From Willaertia magna (Eukaryota; Heterolobosea; Eutetramitea; Acrasida; Naegleriidae), in contig CADWAF010001970.1 of the NCBI GenBank assembly GCA_902984215.1, positions 56,927 through 120,926 of the forward strand: a stretch of DNA of 64,000 nucleotides, given 5' to 3'. The notes beneath the pieces were generated by a model that saw nothing but the letters and a program-made list of their open reading frames with translations, searched no databases and had not been told where the DNA came from. The position numbers and the translations under genes were made by a program. Below, piece by piece: positions 31,060-42,297 of the stretch (position 1 is the stretch's first letter; every line of letters begins with the position of its first letter).

Positions 31060-31391
31060 TATTTGTTAAATTATTGTAATATACAAGAGGTTGTCTTATA
31101 CCAAACAAGGCAAATGAATTTTTAAGCTATTTACTGTAATTTTATTAATATCTCAGTCTCACATTAAAATATAAATTCTCTGTTTATACGGAATTAACTT
31201 TTGTAACGATTATAACTGAAAATAGAAAGTATAGAATTGGTAGTTTTACTAACGTGGAATAATACTTTAGTTGCAAATTTCTATCGAATGCTGGATTATG
31301 AAAACCGTTAAATCATTGGTTAACTATAAGAATGTTAATTCACAACTAAAAAAACAAACCAACAATTATTTGAAAAAGTAATACAAACAAA
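31060..31391. other. Intergenic
   Basis: 332 bp; 3' end of the RCC1-like gene and upstream region of the next plus-strand gene. Nothing else seen. Confidence 0.5.
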
Positions 31392-32057
31392 ATGGTTGAA
31401 ACAATCCCACAACATAGTCACATTCACGCTCATGATTCCTTAAATAAGGTTGTATCAGATCCTAATTTCATTCTTGAAAAATCGCATACCAACGTTAGAG
31501 GTGATTACACTCTTACCTTTAGAAATACTGTTGACAATGAATATAAGGTATTTGCTAATGTTAATCTTAATAGCCTTCCTAATGAATTACAAAATATTAT
31601 CACTACACAAAACAAAGAACCAATTCATTCAGGTCATTCACACGTTGCATTACAATCCGTTTTAGATGACGATAACTTTGTATTAGATGACTTTCACACT
31701 AATGTAAGAGGTGATTATACTTTATTTTTCAGAAATCAAGTGGATGACACTCGTCGTACTTTTTCCAACGTAAATATTAATTCATTACCTGAAAAATTAC
31801 AAAGAAAAGTACAAGGATTACCTGAAGTTCCTGTTCAAACACAACAACCAATTCAATCTTCATATAATAGACATATGCATGTAGATGAGGTATTTAATAA
31901 TTTGAATAGATTTAATTTAATTAATGGACATCTTAATGTTAGAGGTGATTATACTTTAGTTTTCCAAGAAAAAGATACTGATAATAAGTATACATTTGCC
32001 AACGTTAAGGAAAGTCATATTCCAACTGAATTAAGGAGCCAATTAAATATTATTTAA
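31392..32057 (+). CDS. Protein of three ~65-residue repeats each with VRGDYTL
   Basis: 221 residues, no signal peptide or membrane span. Three tandem copies (~10-72, ~77-138, ~155-217) share H.H.....V..D.NF.L...H.NVRGDYTL.F.......YTFANV....LP..L. The spacing suggests a small beta-rich domain repeated three times. Each carries an RGD tripeptide at the same place, here part of a conserved strand rather than a proven integrin site. It appears cytosolic. No family recognised. Confidence 0.75.
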   Translation: MVETIPQHSHIHAHDSLNKVVSDPNFILEKSHTNVRGDYTLTFRNTVDNEYKVFANVNLNSLPNELQNIITTQNKEPIHSGHSHVALQSVLDDDNFVLDDFHTNVRGDYTLFFRNQVDDTRRTFSNVNINSLPEKLQRKVQGLPEVPVQTQQPIQSSYNRHMHVDEVFNNLNRFNLINGHLNVRGDYTLVFQEKDTDNKYTFANVKESHIPTELRSQLNII

Positions 32058-32123
32058 ATTTAATGTATTAAACATTTAAAATAACATGAATAATTTACAT
32101 TGTAAATATTTTATAAAATTATT

Positions 32124-33326
32124 TTACAAAAACTTTAAGACATTCTCTCTCCACAATTTTAACTCTTCATTTACTTCGCCCTCGTTATCTTCTTTCAAAT
32201 GAATCTTTATCTTTTCATTATTGTCGTTACTTTCTTCTAATAAAATTCTATGAATTGAGGTAAATTTACAATCCTTAATTACTTCATTGAGGAACAAGGT
32301 TATAAATAAATTTAAATCTTTTTCACTAAATTTTATATTTAATTCTTTTTGTAAACTTGTCATTATTACATTTTCCAAACCACAAGCAACAATATCAGAA
32401 CGAAAACTATCTAAATTATTTTCATTTAAATTTAAATTAATTGCTATTCCATGCATTGAAATCCATCTAGAAAATTGTAATCCCATACTAGCAATTTTTC
32501 TCTTTTCAATGATTAATTTTTTACAATTATTTTGTCCTTCATTCTTTAAATTATATTTACAATAAATACCAATTTCAGATTCTTCACCTAAATAAAATTC
32601 AAAATTATTATTCACTTGTAATATTAACTTTGTAAAATTTTGTAATGCATTTAAACTCCATTGTAAAATTCTTTCAGTAAACCATTTAATATTTTTATTT
32701 AAACCAATTTTACTTTCCAAATCAAATATTGGATAAATAACTAACTGACCTTCTGAATGAAAAGTAATTCCACCACCTCTACCAATTTTAAAAATTTGTA
32801 AATTTTGTTTATTTTTAATGAAGTGGTGCTTTTCAAAAGTTTCTTGAAAACGTAATTTACCAATGGTAAAACAGGCGGGAGAATGTTCTGTTAAAATTAA
32901 ATATTGAGGTTTTCCAATGATTTCATTAATAATTGAGTTATTTTCAGCCTTGTTATTTTCATTGTTTTTATTATTCATGTTGTTGTTGATAGGTTGTGGT
33001 TGTTTGTATTTAATTTTGGCGGATTGTAAAAATTCTTGAAGTTTTAGACAATTTCCATAGTTTGAATTCTTGTAAAATATTAGGTAAAGAGGGTTATTTA
33101 TATTGTTGTTAATGTATTGATTTATTGAAGGTTTAGTATTGTTGTTGTTGTTATTTTCAAGAAAAGAAGAAAAGACATTTGATAAATATTTGTTGTTATC
33201 TTCTTCTTTTACTTTTGTTCCGAAAGTTCTTTTATTATTATTGTTTCTGTGTACAGAAGAAGAATAACTTTTACACGAGAAGATGTTTTTCCCAACAATA
33301 GCCGGAAGCAATACTTTTCTTTTCAT
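32124..33326 (-). CDS. LIPT2: Lipoyl(octanoyl) transferase (LipB/LIPT2)
   Basis: 400 residues from ATG 33326 (the frame opens earlier with TTG only). The N-terminus MKRKVLLPAIVGKNIFSCKS is basic and hydroxylated, fitting a mitochondrial presequence. LipB motifs: ILTEHSPACFTIGK (~150), GRGGGITFHSEGQLVIYPI (~180-200), the KIASMGLQ lysine (~275), WISMHGIAINLN, and the catalytic Cys in IVACGLENV (~312). The enzyme moves octanoyl from acyl carrier protein to lipoyl-domain proteins such as GCSH. N-rich insertions lengthen the family's usual ~230 residues. It lies head-to-head with lipoyl synthase, the next step, 140 bp away. Confidence 0.88.
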   Translation of the reverse strand: MKRKVLLPAIVGKNIFSCKSYSSSVHRNNNNKRTFGTKVKEEDNNKYLSNVFSSFLENNNNNNTKPSINQYINNNINNPLYLIFYKNSNYGNCLKLQEFLQSAKIKYKQPQPINNNMNNKNNENNKAENNSIINEIIGKPQYLILTEHSPACFTIGKLRFQETFEKHHFIKNKQNLQIFKIGRGGGITFHSEGQLVIYPIFDLESKIGLNKNIKWFTERILQWSLNALQNFTKLILQVNNNFEFYLGEESEIGIYCKYNLKNEGQNNCKKLIIEKRKIASMGLQFSRWISMHGIAINLNLNENNLDSFRSDIVACGLENVIMTSLQKELNIKFSEKDLNLFITLFLNEVIKDCKFTSIHRILLEESNDNNEKIKIHLKEDNEGEVNEELKLWRENVLKFL

Positions 33327-33466
33327 TTCTTTAAGCTGCTGATTAAGATTTTGAACCAGTTCAATCAAATTGCTAATTTCTCTTAAATTGATTTTGATGG
33401 AACCCTCGTAATTATAAGAAGGTTCTCCTAGTTTGCTATCATCGAATTAGCCAACAGAGAAAAAGA
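33327..33466. promoter_or_regulatory. Shared divergent promoter of LIPT2 and LIAS
   Basis: 140 bp separate the two start codons; both genes must take their promoters from here or inside each other's 5' end. No specific site identified. Confidence 0.5.
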
Positions 33467-34714
33467 ATGTTAAAGCGTCATCCATTAATTATTAGAAATC
33501 TAGCCCAACAATCCAATAGAAAGATTCTTTTCAAAAACTTTTCTTCTTTTTTCTATCATACTAATGCTTTTTCTTATCAACAAGAAACAATAAACTCTTC
33601 TTCACTTCCTTTTGATAACAAACATATTGAATTGGCTTTAAATTATGTAGAAAATAATCAAAATCAATTAGAAACGTTTGAAGAAATAAGAAAATACTTT
33701 CCAACACAATCCATTCCAGATGAACATCTTTTAACAATCTATCCAACACAAGATGGTAGAATAAAACAAGCGGAATACTTGTTGGTTAAACCTCGTTGGT
33801 TAAAAGGTCAAATTATTCCTCAAAATACAGAAGAAAATCAAAGATATAATAAATTAAATCAAACCTTACAATCATTAAAGTTAAATACAGTTTGTAAAGA
33901 AGCTAAATGTCCAAATATTGGTGAATGTTGGGGAGGTTCAACTGGTAAAGAATCGGAACAAGAAGAAGCGATGGCAACTGCTACTATTATGCTTATGGGT
34001 GATACTTGTACTAGAGGATGTAGATTTTGCGCAGTTAAGACAAGCAGATGTCCTTCACCTTTAGATCCATTGGAACCTTTAAATACAGCTGAGGCTATCG
34101 TTAAATGGGGTTTAAACTATGTTGTTTTAACAAGTGTTGATAGAGATGATTTAGCTGATGGAGGTTCCTCTCACTTTGCTCAAACTGTAAGATATATTAA
34201 GGAAAAGAACCCAAAGATCATTGTTGAATGTTTAACTGGAGATTTCCAAGGAAATGAAAATTGTGTGAAGGAGATGGCACTTTCCGGTTTAGATGTATTT
34301 GCTCATAACATTGAAACTGTTGAAGCCTTAACAAGGGACGTTAGAGATAGAAGAGCAACTTTTAGACAAAGTTTAAAGGTTTTAGAGAAGGCAAAAGAGT
34401 TCAATTCAAAACTTATAACTAAAAGTTCTATTATGGTTGGTTTAGGAGAGAGTGATAAACAAATATTTGAAGCAATGAAAGAATTAAGAAATGTTGGAGT
34501 TGATTGTTTAACAATAGGACAATACTTAAGACCAACGAAAAGACATATGAAGGTTTATGAATATGTAACACCAAAGAAGTTTGAGGAATTAAAAGAGATT
34601 GGTGAAAAGATTTTTGGTTTTAGTTTTGTTGCTAGTGGGCCAATGGTTCGTAGTAGCTATAGAGCTTTTGAAGGAGCATTGGCAACTTTGAGTAATCGTA
34701 AAAAGATGGAGTAA
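33467..34714 (+). CDS. LIAS: Lipoyl synthase, mitochondrial
   Basis: 415 residues. The first ~40 (basic, S/F-rich) look like a mitochondrial presequence. The auxiliary cluster [12 protein letters not shown] (~143-154) and radical-SAM cluster [10 protein letters not shown] (~181-190) are intact. Other LipA signatures: [76 protein letters not shown], and the terminal VRSSYRAFE serine motif. It inserts two sulfurs into octanoyl groups on lipoyl domains using S-adenosylmethionine and Fe-S clusters. Single exon. All key residues present. Confidence 0.97.
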   Translation: MLKRHPLIIRNLAQQSNRKILFKNFSSFFYHTNAFSYQQETINSSSLPFDNKHIELALNYVENNQNQLETFEEIRKYFPTQSIPDEHLLTIYPTQDGRIKQAEYLLVKPRWLKGQIIPQNTEENQRYNKLNQTLQSLKLNTVCKEAKCPNIGECWGGSTGKESEQEEAMATATIMLMGDTCTRGCRFCAVKTSRCPSPLDPLEPLNTAEAIVKWGLNYVVLTSVDRDDLADGGSSHFAQTVRYIKEKNPKIIVECLTGDFQGNENCVKEMALSGLDVFAHNIETVEALTRDVRDRRATFRQSLKVLEKAKEFNSKLITKSSIMVGLGESDKQIFEAMKELRNVGVDCLTIGQYLRPTKRHMKVYEYVTPKKFEELKEIGEKIFGFSFVASGPMVRSSYRAFEGALATLSNRKKME

Positions 34715-34860
34715 TATTTGTAATATTTTGTTATTAATTTATTTATCATGTTGTTGTATTAAAAGGTATATAAATTATTAGTTTACAATAGGAATTCTTT
34801 CCAATCAAATTTTTGTTTGAAGAGCTATAGTTTACAAAAAAAAATCGGTTTAATTTTTTT

Positions 34861-35271
34861 TTAAAAGACAATTGGTGCTTGCGTTAGAGTTGGTGATAAT
34901 CTATTTTGTTGTTCTTTTTGATGTTTGGAAATAACAAAATCTCCAATAGACCAATCATGAAAATTATTTGGATCTTTTAATATTCTTTCAGTTTTAATTT
35001 TAATTTGTTGAATTTTCTTTCGTTGATGTAATTTTTTGCGGATATGTTCTGGAATGATAATTCTTCTCTTATTGTTAGTTTTTACTTTTTGATCTATTAA
35101 TTTATTGTTTATTTCTTGTTTATTGTTGTTTTCGTTAGTTGTGGTCGTCATTAAATTTCCCGCAGTTACTTGTTCTTCTTTATTGTTGTTAGTAGTAGTA
35201 GATGAAGAAGAGCATAAACAAATAATATTCATATCCGAAAAGTTATCAATTATCAATAATTCCCTTAACAT
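34861..35271 (-). CDS. Small basic protein, unrecognised
   Basis: 136 residues, ATG 35271. The N-terminal half is low-complexity S/T/N. The C-terminal half is basic and helical (IPEHIRKKLHQRKKIQQIKI) and ends with NNFHDWSIGDFVISKHQK, which looks conserved rather than random. No domain assigned; possibly RNA-associated by charge alone. Convergent with LIAS. Confidence 0.5.
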   Translation of the reverse strand: MLRELLIIDNFSDMNIICLCSSSSTTTNNNKEEQVTAGNLMTTTTNENNNKQEINNKLIDQKVKTNNKRRIIIPEHIRKKLHQRKKIQQIKIKTERILKDPNNFHDWSIGDFVISKHQKEQQNRLSPTLTQAPIVF

Positions 35272-35563
35272 TATTATTGAACTATTAATCTTTTACTTAG
35301 ATGACAACAATCCTTTACCAAATAACTATTAACTTCTGCTTATAAATTTTGCGTAAAGTTGTTTGTGCTAAGGTCCTTTTTTTTTTTAAAGTTTGTTTCA
35401 ATGCTCTTATTGACCATAAATTTACTGGGACCTTCCTGTTTGTTTGGATGTTCTAAAAGAGGATTCCGGTAAATCTACCGTCCAAACAGATTCTTCATTC
35501 AGTCAACCAATTTAATGTATGTTAATAATTTAATGTTGTTGTTTTTATTGCAATTAATTAGTG

Positions 35564-36667
35564 TTAATAAATTACAATATCAACTAAATGTTTATACATT
35601 AAAATTTGTTGTAATTTTCGTTGCATATAATTTAAATTATTTTCTTCTTCCTTAAAATACAAAACAATTCCCTCCACATCACAATTCATTTCACTAATCA
35701 CCACATCCATTGTATCTTCCTTTCTATAAAGTACATCCTTATTAAAAGCATCACTAATTATTTTATAAACATTATTTTCCATGGTCATTAAATAAGTTAC
35801 ATTCTCAACGCATTGAACTTTTTTAATTTGTTGATTAAAAATTGTTAATTTTGTAAAAACTAATAATTTATCAAATTCTTTAAATCCAAGTTGACCATAT
35901 CGATTACTTCCACTTACAAATATTTCTTTATTTTCCGTTAAAATACAAGAATGAGATTCACCACATTCCACATTTAAAATCCCATTTTCTTCTTTCCAAT
36001 ATTTAACTTGTACAAAATCTAAACTTCTATTAATTAAATCACCTAAACCTAATTCACCACTAGAATTCTTTCCTCTAACAAATATTTCATTTGTTTTTGT
36101 AATTAAAATTATAAATCCTTTACCTATAGATATATCTTTAATTAGTGGAATATTTCTAATTTCTCTAAATGTATAAAACATTGTGTCTTTATCGTTATTT
36201 ATACAATTTTTTCCACTAAAATATAGTTTACCGTATTTTGTAATAATTATTGCAGTATTATAACCTGCTTTGAATTTAATGATATCTTCTTTATGTAAAG
36301 TTAAATTTACTTTTTTTAATTCTTTAATTTCATCTTTGTAAGAATTAATACCAAGTTGACCAAATGAATTATTTCCTATAACTGTTAAATCATTTGTAAA
36401 ATGTAAAAAATATAATGAACCATTTTTACAATACATTTCTTTAATATTATTTAAATATTTTATACTTTTATTATTGTCAATTATTTTGTAAACTATTCCA
36501 TCAATTGCAGTTAAAATCCATAATTGTTGTTGGAAAAGAAAGGTAGATTTAATATTGAATGGAAGAGAAAACGAATTTGATGTTACCAGTGGTTTACTCT
36601 TTTTCACAAAAACATTCGGAATTGTGTCTTTTTGAATTTCAAACATTTTTTTTTCACAAAAACACAT
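35564..36667 (-). CDS. RCC1-repeat protein, 367 aa
   Basis: Start at ATG 36667 (GTG two codons earlier rejected; ATG 36646 also possible). RCC1 blades: LTVIGNNSFGQLGINSYKDE, AGYNTAIIITKYGKLYFSGKN, FVRGKNSSGELGLGDLINR, VECGESHSCILTENKEIFVSGSNRYGQLGF. The C-terminus has weaker blades, ending YMQRKLQQILMYKHLVDIVIY, like the start of a BTB region, as in the gene at 29.8 kb. Probably a propeller scaffold; no exchange-factor target can be named. Confidence 0.8.
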   Translation of the reverse strand: MCFCEKKMFEIQKDTIPNVFVKKSKPLVTSNSFSLPFNIKSTFLFQQQLWILTAIDGIVYKIIDNNKSIKYLNNIKEMYCKNGSLYFLHFTNDLTVIGNNSFGQLGINSYKDEIKELKKVNLTLHKEDIIKFKAGYNTAIIITKYGKLYFSGKNCINNDKDTMFYTFREIRNIPLIKDISIGKGFIILITKTNEIFVRGKNSSGELGLGDLINRSLDFVQVKYWKEENGILNVECGESHSCILTENKEIFVSGSNRYGQLGFKEFDKLLVFTKLTIFNQQIKKVQCVENVTYLMTMENNVYKIISDAFNKDVLYRKEDTMDVVISEMNCDVEGIVLYFKEEENNLNYMQRKLQQILMYKHLVDIVIY

Positions 36668-36928
36668 TTTCACAATTTACAATTTCCTTTTCGGTGTTCT
36701 TCTTTTCAATTTTCACAAACAAAATATTAAATGTATAACATTACCTTTTAGCACTTTGTTTTTATTTTGTTCAAAGTTACTTGACTATCAAAGAAATGTT
36801 AAATGTTAAATGTTTGTTAGTTGAAATTCAAACATCCAACCATCCCTTTACAGTAAGCACAAACTTGACACTAACAAATCACTTGAAAATGCAATTGCGT
36901 TTCAAAAAATAAAAAAAAAGGAATTAAA

Positions 36929-38152
36929 ATGTTAAATACTTCAACAGCAACAACTGCAACAACAGAAAATGTAAAAACCAAAACCAAATGGCAACAACTA
37001 TTAGAATCACCAAAAGGTAGTTTAGAATTTAATCCAAACCAATCTTTTGCATTACAAGTTTATTGGGTTGTTCGTTCTCCAACAGCCGCTAAAGAAATGA
37101 TTGAAAAAGGATTTCAACCTTGTAGTAAGGCCACATTCAGAGATACACCAACTACTCTTGCTTATATCTTTAGAATTTCACAAGATCAAAGATTAGCTAA
37201 AAAACTTAAAAGTGAAGTTAAAACCATTGGTCAACATCCACATTATCAACCTTCTTTTAAAAGTATAAAGATGGGTATCCCTCAATTAAGCGTTGAAACG
37301 AAATTAAAGTATGGTGGGATTGACACAACTCCACTTTCATGGGGTTCAGAAGAACCTATAAATGGACATGAACTGGAATTAGATTTTGATCCAGTGGTTT
37401 TAGAATGTACAGAAATTTATTTGGATAATCAAAGTTTTTATCAACATGCTGCTTCACAAGATTGGATGAAATCTTATTCAGAAATTATGAAAGCATCAAG
37501 ATCTTTAAAACCAAAAACTTATTGTATTGGAAATCCAACAGATGACGTTTGGGAAAAGGCTTTGGAATCTTCTTTGAAGGCAATTCGTGTTAATGAAAAG
37601 GAGATAAAATTTGGAAGTGAAATTCAACCAGGTGTTTTCTTTGATAATAATTTAGGTAACATTAATGAGATGAAGAATGAAAGTGAATGTGACACTATTT
37701 TCTTTATTGAAATTGATTTGAAAATTAAAAAAGAAAATATTAAGACATGCCGTTCTTTGATTACTTTAATTCAAACAGAACTAAAGGCACCGTACATGGT
37801 AGTTCTACCAACAAATCTAGATGATGAAGTGGAAGAAAAGGAATTAGATTATTTTGACATTCGTTTAATGCTATCTTGTCCTTATGTTGCAGATTTGAAA
37901 TCTAGTAGTTTAGGACAATTGTCAAAGGGGTGTGAACATTTTGAGGGAAGAATAATTGTGTTTGAAGAAGGTGAATTAAATCAAGGGGAAAAGTCTGCTG
38001 AACAGTTTGTGACATTGTCTGGTTTGATGGACAACCAGATTTCTGTATTGAGAAGTAACAATTGTGAAAAAGAAAATATATTAGCAGGTTATTCTTTGCA
38101 TCCCCTTTTCAATAGACTAGTTTCTAACGATCAATTTAATTATCAAGTATAA
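36929..38152 (+). CDS. Unrecognised soluble protein, 407 aa
   Basis: ATG 36929 after an A-rich leader. Mixed alpha/beta composition, no signal or membrane segment. A short T/A-rich N-terminus precedes compact sequence (WQQLLESPKGSLEFNPNQSF ... CDTIFFIEIDLKIKKENIKTC). No motif matched. The 3' end is ~45 bp from the left arm of the tRNA-bearing inverted repeat. Confidence 0.7.
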   Translation: MLNTSTATTATTENVKTKTKWQQLLESPKGSLEFNPNQSFALQVYWVVRSPTAAKEMIEKGFQPCSKATFRDTPTTLAYIFRISQDQRLAKKLKSEVKTIGQHPHYQPSFKSIKMGIPQLSVETKLKYGGIDTTPLSWGSEEPINGHELELDFDPVVLECTEIYLDNQSFYQHAASQDWMKSYSEIMKASRSLKPKTYCIGNPTDDVWEKALESSLKAIRVNEKEIKFGSEIQPGVFFDNNLGNINEMKNESECDTIFFIEIDLKIKKENIKTCRSLITLIQTELKAPYMVVLPTNLDDEVEEKELDYFDIRLMLSCPYVADLKSSSLGQLSKGCEHFEGRIIVFEEGELNQGEKSAEQFVTLSGLMDNQISVLRSNNCEKENILAGYSLHPLFNRLVSNDQFNYQV

Positions 38153-38196
38153 ATTAATAAAAATTGGTACCGTATATTACTAATACTGTAATCCAA

Positions 38197-38495
38197 TTTT
38201 TGGTAGATTTTGACACTCTCTTTCTTTGAGGGTGATTAAATAATGTTATTTCTGCGCCCTCAAAAAGAAGAAAGAGAAAAAATAAAAAGTAATGGTGCTT
38301 GCAGGGATCGAACCTGCGACCAATGGCTTATTAGACCAACGCTCTACCGACTGAGCTAAAGCACCTCTTGCTATTTCTTTTTGTAAGTAGCAGTTTTGTA
38401 ACTGGCATTTTCACGATATCAATTTATAGTTATTGGGTGTTGGAATGAGTAAAAATTATTTTTTATATATATATTATTTTTTATTTAGATTTTTT
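38197..38495 (+). repeat. Left arm of ~300-bp inverted repeat carrying tRNA-Ile
   Basis: Nearly identical to the reverse complement of 41959-42260, with scattered substitutions and a few single-base indels (for example CGCCCTC versus TGCCCTC, GTAGCAG versus GCAGCAG). It includes ~96 bp beyond the tRNA 3' end and ~130 bp beyond its 5' end. A hairpin CTCTTTCTTTGAGGG...CCCTCAAAAAGAAG lies at ~38216-38275. Confidence 0.9.
38293..38365 (-). tRNA. tRNA-Ile (AAT), copy 1
   Basis: 73 nt: acceptor GGTGCTT/AAGCACC, D arm GCTC/GAGC, anticodon loop CTAATAA (AAT), T stem GCAGG/CCTGC, discriminator A. Position 27-43 does not pair, shared by all copies. Identical to copy 2. Confidence 0.93.
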
Positions 38496-41400
38496 ATTAG
38501 TTTAACTATATTATAAATATATTAACTTTTCTTTTTTTAGACTTTTCACTTTTTTATTATCTATAACCAATAACTTATTCACAAGAAAATAACAATCTAT
38601 ACATTTTTTATATAAAATAACACCATCAAACAAATTGTTTCATATTGAGTGTTTTGTTATTAATAAAATAAATTTATAAAAATATACTTTACAACAAAAT
38701 ATTACAATTAATTAAACAATAACATATCTTTGTTATTACTTTATTAAATATTATTTTTATTATTTATAATAAATATATTTTTTTAATTGTAATATATTCA
38801 TTATAATTATAACTCTTATATTTTATGTTGTTTATAATTTTTAATTTAATATTATCATTAATAATATTATAATCTATACCATATATAACATTTTTATCTT
38901 TTATTTTTATTAAATTAAATCTAAATATATCATAAATATTTACATTATATGAAATAAATAAAATTTTTAATTTATATAAAAAAATTTGTAAATAAACTGT
39001 ATTTAATTATTTTTATATTTTAAAACATTAAATATATATCTATCAATAATTCCAATTACCTTCTCCTCTATTATAATAATAATCATCAATATTTATATTA
39101 TTTATATAAATAATCTTAAACTTTTATAATTTATACATAATTAATAGTTTAAATCTTTATAATAAATATTTATTATATTTATACAAAATATAATTATATA
39201 TTGAAAAAAATTTAATAATATAATATATAGTTTTAACATTTTTTAAAAATTTATTAATATTAGTTTCCATTTAATTATATATAATATTTTCTATAAGTAT
39301 ATATAATTATAATATTTATAATATAAAGAATTTTCTATGTTATAATAAAAATATTTATTATTTTTATTCAATCTATTAATAAATCAATTCATTATCAACA
39401 AATATAAATAATTAAAAAATTAATTTTATCATTTCTGATAATATTGATTTCATTTTTATAAAAATTAATAATATTTTTAATATTTTTTCTTTTTTATTAA
39501 ATATAACTAACAAAAATATAGATTAATTACTTTAATATAATAAACTATATATATTATATAAATAAAAAAAATTACTTTATTTTTTGTTTTACTTATAAAA
39601 GTTACTTCAATATTTAATTTAAACCAATATTTCTTATTTTTTCAATTAGAGTCTACATTATTAATTTTTTAAATTCTTTTTTTTTATAATTATTTTTTTA
39701 TCATAATTAATTAAATAATTAATAATTTTAATTAATGAACAATAAAATATTTTAGAATTTATTTTAATATCAATATTAAATTCTGTTTAATATATATAAA
39801 TTTAATAATGTGTTTATTTTTTGTAATTTATTAATATTTATAATTTTATCTTTTAAATTATTTTAAATACAAAATTCATGATATTGATTTTTTGATAATT
39901 TTAATATGTTTTTTGTAAATAAATTATTTATTTCTTTTTTTGTTATATTAAAATTATTTATTTTTAATTTTTTTTAATTTTTATTTAAATTTTTATATTG
40001 TAAATTATTATTTATATTATTAGTGTTTAAATTATTATTATTTAAATTATTGTTATTATTATATTTATTTTTTTTAATTTTTTTTTAATATTTTTATTTT
40101 TAATATTTTTTTTTCTTTTTTCTAAATCTAAATTATATTATTTATATTTATCTTTAAATACAAATAAAATATTATTTTTTATATTTTTTAATTCATTAAT
40201 AATTAAATTTTGTAATTTTTTTGATTTTTTTATATAAAAATAGAATTATTAAAATTGTATTGTAAATAATAAAAAATTAAATTTTTAATTCCTTCAATAA
40301 ATCCATAAATAAAAAGAAACAAATCGATAAAAATAATTAATTTATTTAATTTTTATTTATTTCCATAATTTAAATTTTTTACTTTACTTTAAATATTAAC
40401 AATAATATCTTTTAATTTATTATTTTTCAATATTTTTAAAGTTGTTTTTTCTATTATATTAAATTTTAATTTTATAATCAAATAATTTTTTTACAAAAAT
40501 AAATTAAAATCATATAATTTTATTTTTTTATTCAATAAAATAAAATCAAAATCAAATGATAAAAAAAGAAAGAAAATTAAATATTAAAAGTGTTTTCTTT
40601 ATTTAAAGAGTTATCAAAGTAAAATATAATATTTTCTTTACTACATATTATAATTTATAGCTATTTAATATCTTTAATATTTTCATTTTTTTCATATAGC
40701 ACTATAAATAATTTTTTGTTTTTCAGTTAGATTATTAAATGTATTGTTGATTCTTTTGTATTATAAATTTATTTTAATTAATATTACTTTGTGTACAATA
40801 TTATTGTTTTAATGTTTATTTAGTATTTTTTATATTATTTAAATAACTAAATATTGATAATTAATTATCATTTATTGTCATTTTGTTTTATCTAAATTTT
40901 ATAATATATAATGTATACTTTATTTTGTTTTTATAATAAAAATAATTTTTATTATTTTTTTATAAAATCTTTTTTTATTTACTCAACCTTATTTTCCTTT
41001 TTAATAAAAAATAAACTAAACTTTTAAGTTATTTTTTATATTAAAATAATATTCTATTAACTAAATTAAAATATCTTTTATTATTTATTTTTTATAGTTT
41101 ACAGTTTAAAAATATTAATATATTGTTTTTATAGTTTACAGTTTAAAAATATTAATTAAATAAAAACAATTAAAACAATATATTAAATTAAAATAATCTT
41201 AAAGTTAAAATTTTATATAATTTTAAACAAAATTTTTAAGTAAATTAATTTATAATATTTATATTTATTTTATATAATAATAAATTTAATAAAAGAAATA
41301 TTATTAAATAAATTTTAATAAAAATATTAATTTTAATTTATTTAAATATATATTATGATTAATCTAATTTATTTATTATATTTTTTATAAATTTTTATAT

Positions 41401-41958
41401 TTTAATATGTCTTTATATATAATTTATTTATATACAATACATTTAATAAAAAAATTAATTTTAATAGTAAATATAATAATTATTAATTTTATTTTATTAA
41501 TATTATTAAATTTTTTTACATAATTTTATTAATTTATTTTGTATATATAATAAAAAAATTAATTTATATTTATTAAATTAAAAATTAATTTAATTAAACT
41601 ATAATATAAATAATATATTAAAATATAAATTTTATTAATAAATAGTAATATAAATATAAAAATATAAAATATATAAAAAATTTAATTATTATTTAGTTTA
41701 ATATAATTATAATTAAATTAAGTACCTTCATTAATAAAATTATAATCTTTTTTATATAAAATTAGTTTCTTTTTATTTGTAATAGTTATTTTAATAGTAA
41801 TTAAATTATTAATTTTAATAAAATCAAATAAATTATTTAAAATTTTAAAAAAAAATATTTTAAATTAACTATATAATCTAAACACTAATAAATAAGTATT
41901 AATAGTATTATTTAAATGTTAATATTTAAATTGTTTTATATTTATTATATTTTTTTTA
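38496..41958. other. 3.46-kb extremely AT-rich core between inverted tRNA repeats
   Basis: Almost only A and T, with no ORF of 60 codons. Minus-strand remnants of coding sequence can be read: near 38750-38960 (YNVNIYDIFRFNLIKIKDKN...) and near 39800-40270 (ITKKEINNLFTKNILKLSKN, frame broken by TAA). These suggest decayed N/K/I-rich protein genes. A directly repeated ATAGTTTACAGTTTAAAAAT occurs near 41093 and 41133. No RNA gene or intact repeat family seen. Confidence 0.55.
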
Positions 41959-42260
41959 AAAAAATCTAAATAAAAAATAATACATGTATAAACAATAATT
42001 TTTACTCATTCCAACACCCAATAACTATAAATCGATATCGTGAAACTGCCATTTACAAAACTGCTGCTTACAAAAAAGACATAGCAAGAGGTGCTTTAGC
42101 TCAGTCGGTAGAGCGTTGGTCTAATAAGCCATTGGTCGCAGGTTCGATCCCTGCAAGCACCATTACTTTTTATTTTTTCTCTTTCTTCTTTTTGAGGGCA
42201 CAGAAATAACATTATTTAATCACCCTCAAAGAAAGAGAGTGTCAAAATCTACCAAAAAGT
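41959..42260 (-). repeat. Right arm of ~300-bp inverted repeat carrying tRNA-Ile
   Basis: Partner of 38197-38495. Similarity stops sharply at CTACCAAAAAG (42260), about 40 bp before the next gene's ATG, and at AAAATCTAAATAA on the core side. Confidence 0.9.
42090..42162 (+). tRNA. tRNA-Ile (AAT), copy 2
   Basis: Identical to copy 1, opposite orientation. Same cloverleaf with AAT anticodon. Confidence 0.93.
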
Positions 42261-42297
42261 AAATTTCCTATTTTATACACTCCCCAAACTAAAAGAA

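Noticed and set aside
38197..42260. Definite centromere
   Set aside because: Only the architecture is suggestive; there is no CenH3 data and ghost ORFs argue for an old element. Kept as a hypothesis.
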